Source: an uncultured Propionivibrio sp. (GTDB taxonomy: Bacteria; Pseudomonadota; Gammaproteobacteria; Burkholderiales; Rhodocyclaceae). From it: DNA of 23,579 nt. Location: contig CALHZD010000018.1 of the NCBI GenBank assembly GCA_938040985.1, positions 1 to 23,579 on the forward strand. The letters are read 5' to 3'. The position numbers and the translations under genes were made by a program. Below the pieces are notes generated by a model that was given only the letters and a program-made list of their open reading frames with translations, was not told where the DNA came from and did no database searches. Position 1 is the first letter of the stretch. Each line of letters opens with the position of its first letter. Shown here one piece after another: positions 1 to 7,018 of this stretch.

Positions 1-265
1 GCAAGTCTTCAATGATCGTGCCCAAATCTTTATCCAGATTGACCGCCATGCCGGCTTTATCTTTGCGCAGGCGCGACAAGTGATTTTTGACACCTGCCAA
101 CAAACGGGGAAAGACAAAATACGGCATGGCAGAAGCCGAGCCGTAATAACGGTCGGCAATGCCGGCATTTAATTCACCGAGTGCCTGATGCTGGATGCGC
201 TCCAATACGGCAAATAGCCGACCCAATAAGTAGGCGGGATTTTTGCTTTCGGTATGTAAACTCAT
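1..265 (-). CDS. cas11c: Cas11c small subunit, internal translation product of cas8c, partial
   Basis: Within cas8c, in the same frame, the minus strand reads AAGGAG, five bases, then ATG at 265. This is close to an ideal ribosome binding site and is unusual inside a reading frame. It is established for type I-C systems that the small subunit Cas11c is made from an internal start in the 3' part of cas8c, giving a protein of roughly 120 residues. Here 88 codons are visible before the window edge, and the product begins MSLHTESKNPAYLLGRLFAV. Position and signal fit; that this site is used is inference. Confidence 0.65.
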   Translation of the reverse strand, partial: MSLHTESKNPAYLLGRLFAVLERIQHQALGELNAGIADRYYGSASAMPYFVFPRLLAGVKNHLSRLRKDKAGMAVNLDKDLGTIIEDL

Positions 266-1768
266 GGGGACTCCTTCTTGAATGAAACCTTTTCTATATC
301 GCCGCTGCAACACGGCTTTCATCATTGCCACGCGCAAGCCGTTCACATCACCATCGGCGCGAATGCGGGTAATCAGTTGCGACAGCAAACTCAGCGGATA
401 CGGCGCACCGCTGATAACGGCGCGAACCATTTCTCCCGCCAGCACGGATGAAATCGTTTCTGCCTTGGGTTTTTCATAACGCCCTTCGCTATTCTTGAAT
501 TTAATGGCTGTTTCTAACAACAGGCTGAAAATCGAAGGCGGCTTTTTCCAGGCACGGGGTTCTAAGGCCAAATCTTGCCAATGCTGCGCCAGATTCTGCA
601 CCAACTGCCCAAAGGTGGTATCCAGCCAAAAGCGGATAGAAAGCCGCGAAGCGTTAGGGGCAAGGCCCAGGATATAAAAGCGGGTATCCGGCGAGAGTTC
701 GGGCGCCACTTCTTGCAGTGGCCGCCCTTTGGCAACTTGCTCCAGCACGGCAAGAACCTTGGCACTTTCTTCGTCGTCACTGGGTGATGCGCTGTCTGCA
801 AAAAAATCTTCGGCGGCCTGCGCGCTGGCGCTATCGGCAGCTTCCGCCCAGAAAACGGTGCTGGTATCGGCAACGCTCGGTCTTTTATCAATATCTTGTG
901 ATTTGTCTTGGTTCTTTGCCGCGCGGAGTGCTGCCCGGATTTTGCCTAGCCCTATGACCAAAGAATGCCCATTTTCCAGGCGCAGCAGATAATTCAGCGC
1001 GGTGGTATAGGCGAAGGCGGATCGTTCAGAAACGGGGGCGTTTGCGCCTTGTTCTTTGCCAAAAGAGGTAAATGCCTCTTTATTGAACGAGACAATTGAT
1101 CCACCGGAACTTTGCCCACCCAATACGCCTTTAATGGCCGGATGCAGTCGTGCAATCGGGGCGGTTTCGCCGCTGATCAGGCATAAACCCTTTTCCGCTT
1201 CATTGCTTTGTAACAGTTTTGCCCACAGGGTTTGTGCCGCTTCACGTTTATGGATGAAGGCACTGGGCATTTCCAGGGAAAAAACGATATTGGTATCGAG
1301 CATTTCTACTGGCAAAGGCTGTTCCGCAAAATGTTCAGGCTGCCAGTTTTTCAAGAAACGGTATATGGCCCGCAGGCCTTCATCTGTGCTGTCTTGCAAT
1401 AATTCGAGATGATAATCCCTGAAGGCAGTGAAGGTTTTTTCTGCCGGTATAAACGGCTTTTTCTTTGCTTCAGCTTTGTTTTTATTGGCCTCCACACCAA
1501 GTGCATAAGCCGTTTTATCCCACAAAAAATTCGGCTTGATGCCTGATGTGCGTTTCTCTGGACGCGGTACGCTCATCAATTTCGGCTGCGGTTTTTTATC
1601 TGCGCTGAGATTTGATACCGCTTCTCGCAGATTCCCTTCTTTATCCAGTACCAATATCCAGCTGATTTTCTCTTCGCTAAAGCCATAAGACGGCACTTTG
1701 GGATTGCCGACTGCATCGTTTTCCGCCGCCAGGCGGTAGTAATAGCGGGCAAGGGACGCAAGAATCAT
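1..1768 (-). CDS. cas8c: Cas8c (Csd1), large subunit of type I-C Cascade, 3' end cut by window
   Basis: This is the large subunit of the type I-C surveillance complex, which recognises the PAM and holds the target DNA. The frame is open from ATG 1768 to the left edge with no stop, giving 589 codons; the family is usually around 580-640 residues, so only a short C-terminus is missing. The N-terminus MILASLARYYYRLA, the central LCLISGE and HPAIKGV stretches, and FYILGLAPNASRLSIRFW are typical of Csd1. Its ATG overlaps the cas5c stop as ATGA (1765-1768), so the two genes are translationally coupled. I see no frameshift. A strong internal ribosome binding site lies near the 3' end (see Cas11c). 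The identification is secure. Confidence 0.95.
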   Translation of the reverse strand, partial: MILASLARYYYRLAAENDAVGNPKVPSYGFSEEKISWILVLDKEGNLREAVSNLSADKKPQPKLMSVPRPEKRTSGIKPNFLWDKTAYALGVEANKNKAEAKKKPFIPAEKTFTAFRDYHLELLQDSTDEGLRAIYRFLKNWQPEHFAEQPLPVEMLDTNIVFSLEMPSAFIHKREAAQTLWAKLLQSNEAEKGLCLISGETAPIARLHPAIKGVLGGQSSGGSIVSFNKEAFTSFGKEQGANAPVSERSAFAYTTALNYLLRLENGHSLVIGLGKIRAALRAAKNQDKSQDIDKRPSVADTSTVFWAEAADSASAQAAEDFFADSASPSDDEESAKVLAVLEQVAKGRPLQEVAPELSPDTRFYILGLAPNASRLSIRFWLDTTFGQLVQNLAQHWQDLALEPRAWKKPPSIFSLLLETAIKFKNSEGRYEKPKAETISSVLAGEMVRAVISGAPYPLSLLSQLITRIRADGDVNGLRVAMMKAVLQRRYRKGFIQEGVPMSLHTESKNPAYLLGRLFAVLERIQHQALGELNAGIADRYYGSASAMPYFVFPRLLAGVKNHLSRLRKDKAGMAVNLDKDLGTIIEDL

Positions 1769-2439
1769 GCTTTCACCTCCTCGGCATAAAACGGCGGCAC
1801 GAGAATGACGCCGTCTTTCATTTCCGCGCGGAAGAAATGCGGCGTGTTGCCGTGCTCGAAATCGATATCGTGCAGCATCCAGCCCAAATCGCGGTTTGCC
1901 TCGCTTGTCAGTAATTCGGATGGCGGCAGCGGCTCGCCTTCGTCAATCAGGGCAAAATCAGCGGGAAATTCACGCACGCCCAAACATGGCTGCTGGAAAC
2001 ATTGCCCCTTGCGCGCGCGGCGTGTGAACATCTCGATATGCTTGGTAATGTTGTCCGCCTCGCCCGCTTGCGCCGTCAGCGTGATATGGGCTTCAATCAC
2101 ATAGGCGACGTTTTTCAGCACCGTCGCCACGCGCTGCTGGCGGTCTTCTTCAATCAGCGTATAGAAACCGGCGACGCTCTTGCGCTTCATCGCGCCGCTG
2201 ATCTTGCTCACCGAAATCTTGTCGCCCAATTCATTGCGCCGCACCGACTCAAACCGAATCGGCTTCAGCACATAAATCCGGTCAATCACCCAGCGGATCG
2301 CCGGCTTCCAATGCACCGCCGCCAAAATCCCGCGCGCCGCCGACGGCGTGATGACATCATAAGACACCCGCTCCACCTTCATCTCCGGACGGGTAAAACA
2401 GGCATAATTGCCCCAAACGTGTAGGCGGATTTGGTTCAT
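1765..2439 (-). CDS. cas5c: Cas5c (Cas5d), crRNA-processing endonuclease of type I-C CRISPR-Cas
   Basis: In type I-C systems Cas5c replaces Cas6: it cuts pre-crRNA within the repeat and then stays bound to the 5' handle. The product of 224 residues begins MNQIRLHVWGNYACFTRPE and carries the family stretches SYDVITPSAARGIL and KHIEMFTRRARKGQCF (about 133-148), then LGVREF. The Lys-His pair at 133-134 probably corresponds to the catalytic Lys-His of characterised Cas5d enzymes (inference). I chose the start at 2439 because AAGGAG lies six bases upstream. An ATG at 2463 in the same frame lacks a good ribosome binding site and would add eight unusual residues. The stop overlaps the cas8c start by four bases. 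Upstream lies a structured, gene-free stretch. Confidence 0.95.
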   Translation of the reverse strand: MNQIRLHVWGNYACFTRPEMKVERVSYDVITPSAARGILAAVHWKPAIRWVIDRIYVLKPIRFESVRRNELGDKISVSKISGAMKRKSVAGFYTLIEEDRQQRVATVLKNVAYVIEAHITLTAQAGEADNITKHIEMFTRRARKGQCFQQPCLGVREFPADFALIDEGEPLPPSELLTSEANRDLGWMLHDIDFEHGNTPHFFRAEMKDGVILVPPFYAEEVKA

Positions 2440-2464
2440 TTGGTTCTCCTTTTGGTTGTACACA

Positions 2465-2503
2465 CGCCCCTTCGCAAGGAAGGGGCGGATTAGCTGACTA
2501 ATC
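2465..2503 (-). promoter_or_regulatory. Two adjacent stem-loops in the cas5c leader
   Basis: On the minus strand, just upstream of the cas5c ribosome binding site, there are two perfect inverted repeats. One has arms GATTAG/CTAATC with a four-base loop (2488-2503). The other has arms CGCCCCTT/AAGGGGCG with a seven-base loop (2465-2487). Neither is followed by a clear U-tract, so a classical terminator is not supported. They could form leader structure, a protein-binding site, or the 3' part of a small RNA beginning with the CRISPR-like repeat at 2515-2546. The pairing is seen directly; any role is inference. Confidence 0.4.
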
Positions 2504-2514
2504 TAACTACTTTA

Positions 2515-2546
2515 GTTTCAATCCACGCACGGTTATGTGCGAAAAG
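2515..2546 (-). CRISPR. Solitary type I-C-like CRISPR repeat inside the cas operon
   Basis: Read on the minus strand, the last 16 bases are GTGCGTGGATTGAAAC, matching the 3' half of common type I-C repeats. Upstream, CGCAC pairs with GTGCG across a six-base loop (ATAACC), giving the expected repeat hairpin. Total length is about 30-32 bases. There is no second copy nearby, so it is a single repeat and not an array. It lies between the cassette and cas5c, on the same strand as the operon. The following about 34 bases (down to 2481) could act as a spacer, but I found no matching seed elsewhere in the window by eye. Confidence 0.6.
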
Positions 2547-2548
2547 TT

Positions 2549-2560
2549 TTCAGACGACCT
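2549..2560 (-). other. Neisseria-type DNA uptake sequence (AG-mucDUS dialect)
   Basis: The minus strand carries AGGTCGTCTGAA, an exact 12-base match to the uptake-sequence dialect of the Neisseria mucosa group. I see no other full copy in the window. By rough equal-base estimate the chance of one such 12-mer on either strand of 23.6 kb is about 0.003. It suggests that this stretch passed through a naturally competent Neisseriaceae host. Confidence 0.6.
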
Positions 2561-2579
2561 AAAAACAACGGAAAAACTG

Positions 2580-2588
2580 ACCGCACTT
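2580..2588 (-). other. Haemophilus-type uptake signal sequence core
   Basis: The minus strand carries AAGTGCGGT, the exact nine-base uptake core of Haemophilus influenzae. It is preceded by AA and followed by a T-rich tract (CAGTTTTT), as in the extended consensus. A nine-base match alone could occur by chance (about 0.2 expected in the window). Its position only 20 bases from the Neisseria-type signal makes it notable. Confidence 0.45.
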
Positions 2589-2599
2589 TTCAAGCTATT

Positions 2600-3688
2600 T
2601 CAGTCTTCTTGATCTTCAGGGTAGATCTCAGGAGTTGCAGATACCCATCCATCTCTAGCAGGGGCTGATCTAGAACAACGTAGAGTTGCACCTTCAGTTG
2701 TAAGCACTGATGCTCCACGATGTATTAGGGCTCTTACAACAGCCTTCCGAGGATGATCTTTATCTTCTTTAGCCGAACTAATTACCGCAGTAAAATTCTT
2801 CGTCCCTTTTTTCCATAAAGGCAATTTAGAACCACAAATTTCATCAAGTAATTCAGAAGATATGTTTCTTCGAGAACCATGATGAGGAACTTGAAAATAA
2901 TCAATACCAGGAAGTGAAACATATAAATCATCAACTAAATAATTTTTAGCTTCTTCTAACGCCTCACGTCCAGCATCCCCTGTTAGCATAATTTTTTGAT
3001 TATTTAATTCAGCATATTGAACAATACTCATGTTATTTTCCGCACTAGTCGGTTTATTTGAGAGATTTTCATCCCCCCATGCTGCACGGACAAAATTCTT
3101 AACAGATTCAAGTACTGCGGACAACCTAGCCAAACTTGTTTGCGCAGATTTAACTTCAGGTGTTTTCTCGGATTGCTCAATTAAATCAAGGTATCTGTCC
3201 TTTGTTGGAGCGAGAACGGTAAATTCCCCAATTTTCTCACCTTAAAAAGGTGTTTTAATAGGAATACCCCTACGATCAGCAATTTTTTCTAATGCGGCTA
3301 TATTTGGATAACATTCTTTCAATCTATCAGCTAATCGTTCTTCACTGCGTAATCTGGCAAATCGTTCAATTAATTCATCGGTATAATCCCAAGGTTTAAG
3401 CATCCATAGTTCACCAACTTCACAATTTTCCAAAACCTTTCGTAAACCACCTGCATGATCTCCATCGGGATGTGTTACAACTACTCTATTAATTTTGTTA
3501 GTTCCGTAGTATTTCTTAATGTGCTGAATGACCTTATTTCCAGTACCTTCCCCATCTTCAGGACCTTTAAATCCGCCATCTACAACGTGTATGGATTGCA
3601 CTCCATTCTTACAATAACGAATTGTAATGGCATCTCCACTTTTTGCAGCTTCAACATCTAAAAAATCTATTTCAAAAAAATCATTCAT
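2600..3688 (-). pseudogene. ComEC-like metallo-beta-lactamase-fold hydrolase, interrupted by an in-frame TAA
   Basis: The two halves read in one frame: 148 residues, a TAA at 3242-3244, then about 213 more residues to the stop at 2600. The first half carries VVDGG (about 35-39) and the metal-binding HPDGDHAGG (73-81). The second half carries LTGDAG and VPHHGSRRN, later motifs of the ComEC-type MBL fold, so the whole is one soluble MBL-domain protein of about 362 residues without the ComEC membrane domain. The start at 3688 has AAGGAA six bases upstream and overlaps the previous gene's stop by eight bases. The break could be a nonsense mutation (GAA or CAA to TAA) or a sequence error, since the frame is intact on both sides. 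A TTG at 3133 is unlikely to be a genuine start. Base composition is far more AT-rich than its neighbours. Substrate unknown. Confidence 0.8.
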
Positions 3689-4190
3689 TTGACGTTCCTT
3701 TTTTATTGGAAACTTTTGAAGGAGAAATTCCCCAAACTGTTTCACCAATGCTTTCTATTTTCTTTATAAAGTTATCAACATTTAGCCCACTTAAAAAAGC
3801 CAAAGACCAAATGCTTAATTGATTGATCTCAGATTGTCCGGAAGAGTTGAATAGCACCAGCCCTGCCTTTATAAAAAGATAACTAACGCCTCCAACAACC
3901 ATGCTTAATAGTGGTCGCAACACATACCAAATAATCCAATTTTCATTCCATTCTTGTTTTACGCAAGCTTGCAAATAAATTGCTCTTAAACAATAAACAT
4001 TCCCTCCTATACCTCCAATCAAAATACAGCCTAATAATGTTTCAAAATTACTAAAAAAATCCGATTGATTACCAAATTTCAAATAGAAAAGACAACCTGA
4101 AAGCACAAACAACCACACCACTAAGTAGGTTGTTACCCTTACCAAGTACTTTTTAGGCTTCCATTGAAATGGATTGACGTCGTTACTCAT
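3681..4190 (-). CDS. Small multi-pass membrane protein of unknown function, coupled to the MBL gene
   Basis: The product of about 169 residues has three to four hydrophobic segments: around YLVVWLFVLSGCLFYL, LLGCILIGGIGG, a long stretch with LLSMVVGGVSYLFIKAGLVLF, and a weaker one at SIWSLAFLSGL. A short charged C-terminal tail follows. I do not recognise the family. The stop overlaps the MBL start by eight bases, so the two are almost certainly co-translated and may work together. The start at 4190 (MSNDVNPF) has AAGGAA about ten bases upstream; an in-frame ATG at 4226 is the alternative. The gene is AT-rich and sits between cas3 and cas5c, where type I-C operons normally have no gene. That points to a transferred accessory or defence-associated cassette. 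Confidence 0.7.
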   Translation of the reverse strand: MSNDVNPFQWKPKKYLVRVTTYLVVWLFVLSGCLFYLKFGNQSDFFSNFETLLGCILIGGIGGNVYCLRAIYLQACVKQEWNENWIIWYVLRPLLSMVVGGVSYLFIKAGLVLFNSSGQSEINQLSIWSLAFLSGLNVDNFIKKIESIGETVWGISPSKVSNKKGTSNE

Positions 4191-4253
4191 CACACAGATA
4201 TTCCTTCTAAAACTGTTATGGTTCATATGTTATTCCCATTTTTGGCAAAAATC

Positions 4254-4269
4254 AACTTCTAAAGAAGTT
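4254..4269. promoter_or_regulatory. Palindrome between cas3 and the membrane-protein gene
   Basis: AACTTCT and AGAAGTT form a perfect seven-base inverted repeat around AA in the AT-rich gap between the cas3 stop (4288) and the cassette. It could be an operator for the cassette. Chance occurrence in AT-rich DNA is quite possible. Confidence 0.25.
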
Positions 4270-4287
4270 AAATAGAGATCCAGTGGC

Positions 4288-6573
4288 TCAGAACACCAAA
4301 CTCTCCTCCTTCAAAAATCCCACATCCTCCCAGCTCAGACCGGCTACTTCGTCGTACAAATCCAGCCCTATCAACGTGTAGAACTGTCTCCCGAAGTTCT
4401 GTTCGTTAATCGGTTCGATGCGCCCGCCTGTGTACAAGGCAGCCAGCGCCTTCTCCGGTATTTGCACGGTGTAAGGTTGCAGCTCGCGCAGTAGTCCGCC
4501 AATGTGGTCGGCGTGGCGCAGGGCTTCGATCAATTTCTCCGCTTCGCTGTTGAACGGGATAAGCAGCGGCAGCATCGGGCTTTTGATCATGCGGAATTTG
4601 TCAGCGATGGTCTGGAAGGGGAAATCGAGGCTTGTTTTGGCGTTGCTGTGCTTTTGCAGGATGTTTTCTTTATCCAGGTCGCGGCCTTTCAGGGTGTAGA
4701 GTTCGCGGAAGTAGGCGGTGATGGCAGCGGTGGAGAGGAGGTCGTCTGCGTGGTGGCGGGCGATGACGCGCATCACTTCCGCCTGAAAGGCGAGTTCGGG
4801 CGGGTTTTGCCAGCTTTCTTCCGGGGCGAATATCCACACGTGGCTGTTTTCCGCCGCCTGTTTGCCTTCGCGGTTGCAGCGTCCGGCGGCCTGGGCGACG
4901 CTGTCCAGTCCCGCTTCGGCGCGCATTACCAGCGGGAAATCGACATCCACACCGGCTTCGATGAGCGAGGTGGCGATGACGCGGCAGGGTGCGCCGTTTT
5001 TCAGGCGGGCGCGGATGCTCTCCAGTGTTTGCCGGCGGTGGGCGGCGCACATCAGGGTGCTGAGGTGGAAGACGCCATCCAGCCCCTGTTTCGCCGCTGC
5101 GTCGTAGAGGCTGCGCGCCTGGCGGCGGTTGTTGACGATGACGAGCATTTGCGGGTATTCGCCGAGTTTGGCGAGCAGGTCGGCGTCTGCCTGTTTGCCA
5201 ATATGCTGCACGGTGGTGCGACGCAGTTGCGCGAAGAGGGCTTCCGGTTCGGGGGCGATTTCGCGCACGTTTTCCAGGCCGCGATAGAAGCCGTCTGCCG
5301 CTTGCACGGCGGGCTGGGTGGCGGTGCACAGGACGACGCTGCAATGGTAGTTCTGCGCCAGTTCTTTGATGGCCTGCACGATGGGCAGGAGGAGGTTGGG
5401 CGGCAGCATTTGCGCTTCGTCAAGGATGATGACGCTGCCGGCGATGTTGTGCAGTTTGCGGCAGCGCGCGGAGCGGTCGGCAAAGAGGGATTCGAAGAAT
5501 TGCACGGCGGTCGTGACGACGACGGGCGCATCCCAGTTTTCCGAGGCGCGGCGCAGTTTGTCCTTGCTGCTTTGGTCCTGCTTTTGCAGTTTGCTGTCGT
5601 CGAAGGTGCTGTGGTGTTCCAGCACGGCGGCGCCAAGCGGCGCGAAGGCTGCGTGAAAGGCGGCGGCATTTTGTTCGATGATGCTGGTGAAAGGGATGAC
5701 GTAGATGATGCGGCGCAGGTCGTGCTGCCGCGCGTGTTCCAGCGCGAAGGACATGGAGGTGAAGGTTTTGCCGCCGCCGGTGGGCACGGTGAGGCGGAAG
5801 AGGCCGGGCGCTTCCGCCGCTTGCGCGGTGGCATGGTCGAGGATTTCACGGCGCAGGCGGTTCAGGGCGGCATGGGCGGAATCTGCCCCGCTTTGTTGCG
5901 CGGCGTTCTCGCAGAGCCCGGCCAGATAACGGCGCAGTTGGGTTTGCAGGTCGCTTAAGGCGGGATAGCCGCCGCGCTCGATCGTGGTGCCTTCTATGGC
6001 GGCGTAGAAGGCTTCGGTGTCGAGGTAGTCGGCATCGACCAGGCAGGAATAGAGCATGCGGGTGAAGAAGGCGTAGGAGAAATAAGGATGATGCGCGTCG
6101 GCTTTGAGCGGAGGCACTGGCAAGGTTTCGGGCAACTTGATTTCTTGTTGCCATACGCCATCGAGTGCGGGAATATCTGTGCCAAATTGCAACGCCAGAC
6201 GCTGCTTCAAGGTGCTGCGGTTATCGCCTTCGCCGGCACCGTTCGCCAGCCCTACATGGTGTCCCGCAATGCAAAACGCCATCAATTTACCGATAGCGAT
6301 TTTTCCCCAGCGTTCAAAAGCGATTTTTGCGCCGGCGGTAGCGTGATCGACTGAGGAGCCGCCGTGTAAGCGGGCATTGAATTCAGGGGAATATTTACCG
6401 AGGTCATGCAGCTGCCCGGTGTAGCGGGCGATTTCTTCCGCACCAAAGGCAGCAGCAAAGGCAGCCGCCATTTCGCCGACTTTGTACTCGTGGTTTTGTA
6501 GAGATTGCCAGTCAGCGTGGTCTGATCTGGCGCCGGAGTGTGCATAGTAAAGACCGCCAAGGATCCCATTCAT
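4288..6573 (-). CDS. cas3: Cas3, HD nuclease-helicase of type I-C CRISPR-Cas
   Basis: This is the effector nuclease-helicase recruited by Cascade to degrade target DNA. The 761-residue product has an N-terminal HD domain (LHDLGK 55-60, DHATAG 76-81, GHH 104-106). An SF2 helicase follows: Walker A TVPTGGGKT (262-270), DEAQ (385-388), CTATQPA (416-422), SLIEAGVDVDFP (536-547) and QAAGRCNREG (561-570). All expected catalytic motifs are present, so it looks functional. The start is well supported: GGGAGG lies six bases before the ATG. It is the first gene of the cas operon. The next cas gene, cas5c, is about 1.85 kb downstream because of the inserted cassette. Confidence 0.97.
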   Translation of the reverse strand: MNGILGGLYYAHSGARSDHADWQSLQNHEYKVGEMAAAFAAAFGAEEIARYTGQLHDLGKYSPEFNARLHGGSSVDHATAGAKIAFERWGKIAIGKLMAFCIAGHHVGLANGAGEGDNRSTLKQRLALQFGTDIPALDGVWQQEIKLPETLPVPPLKADAHHPYFSYAFFTRMLYSCLVDADYLDTEAFYAAIEGTTIERGGYPALSDLQTQLRRYLAGLCENAAQQSGADSAHAALNRLRREILDHATAQAAEAPGLFRLTVPTGGGKTFTSMSFALEHARQHDLRRIIYVIPFTSIIEQNAAAFHAAFAPLGAAVLEHHSTFDDSKLQKQDQSSKDKLRRASENWDAPVVVTTAVQFFESLFADRSARCRKLHNIAGSVIILDEAQMLPPNLLLPIVQAIKELAQNYHCSVVLCTATQPAVQAADGFYRGLENVREIAPEPEALFAQLRRTTVQHIGKQADADLLAKLGEYPQMLVIVNNRRQARSLYDAAAKQGLDGVFHLSTLMCAAHRRQTLESIRARLKNGAPCRVIATSLIEAGVDVDFPLVMRAEAGLDSVAQAAGRCNREGKQAAENSHVWIFAPEESWQNPPELAFQAEVMRVIARHHADDLLSTAAITAYFRELYTLKGRDLDKENILQKHSNAKTSLDFPFQTIADKFRMIKSPMLPLLIPFNSEAEKLIEALRHADHIGGLLRELQPYTVQIPEKALAALYTGGRIEPINEQNFGRQFYTLIGLDLYDEVAGLSWEDVGFLKEESLVF

Positions 6574-6632
6574 AACCGTCCTCCCTGTCTGCTATTTAAG
6601 AATACTGATCCCGTTCGGAACTATCCCCTGAG

Positions 6633-6698
6633 CAAACAGGCCGGTCAATACCACTCACCATTCACGTACGACCGGTATCACCTAACGCGGCCTGTTTG
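6633..6698. repeat. Inverted repeat upstream of cas3
   Basis: CAAACAGGCCG (6633-6643) and CGGCCTGTTTG (6688-6698) are perfect 11-base inverted repeats. An inner pair, ATACC (6648-6652) and GGTAT (6674-6678), could extend the stem. The structure lies 60-125 bases upstream of the cas3 start and ends about 135 bases before the metX promoter. It could be an attenuator in the cas leader or a binding site. I see no U-tract after it on either strand. Confidence 0.4.
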
Positions 6699-6834
6699 GA
6701 TGATTTAACTCTTTCCTACCTATTTCGATCATTCACAATTCCAGGGCATCCGCTTTGTTCTGACGTGCATATCTAATATCCAAGCTGCCAGAACCGGGCC
6801 AAACTTAGTGATTCTTATACGCATCGACGGTTTC

Positions 6835-6863
6835 TTGACATTTTCTGGCGGCGCCATTAATTT
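6835..6863 (+). promoter_or_regulatory. sigma70-type promoter of metX-metW
   Basis: TTGACA (6835-6840) is a perfect -35 box. It is followed after exactly 17 bases by TAATTT (6858-6863), a good -10 box. Transcription would start near 6870, which coincides with the first base of the riboswitch P1 helix. This strengthens both assignments. Confidence 0.75.
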
Positions 6864-6868
6864 GCCAG

Positions 6869-6924
6869 CCAGCGCCGATTTGAGGATCAGCTTGCGGGCG
6901 CTCGATAAATTCGGCTAAAGCGGT
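6869..6924 (+). promoter_or_regulatory. SAM-II (SAM-alpha) riboswitch upstream of metX
   Basis: The P1 helix is formed by AGCGCC (6871-6876) and GGCGCT (6897-6902). It is followed by the conserved GATAAAT (6904-6910) and GCTAAAG (6914-6920), with GATTTGA in the P1 loop. Order and spacing match the SAM-II aptamer, a pseudoknot known upstream of metX/metA genes, mostly in Alphaproteobacteria. A loop segment GCTT (6890-6893) can pair with AAGC (6918-6921) as part of the pseudoknot; that exact pairing is my inference. High SAM should lower metX-metW expression. Confidence 0.85.
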
Positions 6925-6972
6925 ATTCGCCCAGCCCGCTTATCAGTCGTCTGCCCGGTTTCTTCCGGACAT

Positions 6973-7001
6973 CGCCCAGCCGGTTGGGCGTTATTTATTT
7001 T
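6973..7001 (+). terminator. Intrinsic terminator in the metX leader, probable riboswitch expression platform
   Basis: CGCCCA (6973-6978) pairs with TGGGCG (6985-6990) over a six-base loop, followed directly by TTATTTATTTT. It ends 17 bases before the metX start, so it would act as an attenuator. The decamer TCGCCCAGCC occurs twice, at 6927-6936 and 6972-6981. The upstream copy can also pair with 6982-6990 (one G-U), so competing structures are possible. Confidence 0.65.
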
Positions 7002-7018
7002 GGTACGCTCTGTACGAC

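Noticed and set aside
562..891. Alternative minus-strand frames within 1-1768 suggesting a broken cas8c
   Set aside because: The true cas8c frame is open without interruption from 1768 to the window edge; the other frames are shadows.
2600..3133. A separate gene starting at TTG 3133
   Set aside because: It is the in-frame continuation of the MBL gene after the TAA, and conserved sequence extends upstream of the TTG.
4745..4756. A second Neisseria-type uptake sequence (AGGTCGTCTGCG)
   Set aside because: Only the first ten bases match; it lies in cas3 coding sequence and is probably chance.
4504..5958. A 484-codon plus-strand frame antisense to cas3
   Set aside because: It is a by-product of GC-rich codon use in cas3, has no family features and no ribosome binding site. 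Cas3 has all its motifs.
7003..7015. GTAC...GTAC palindrome before metX as an operator
   Set aside because: Four-base arms are too short to support a claim.
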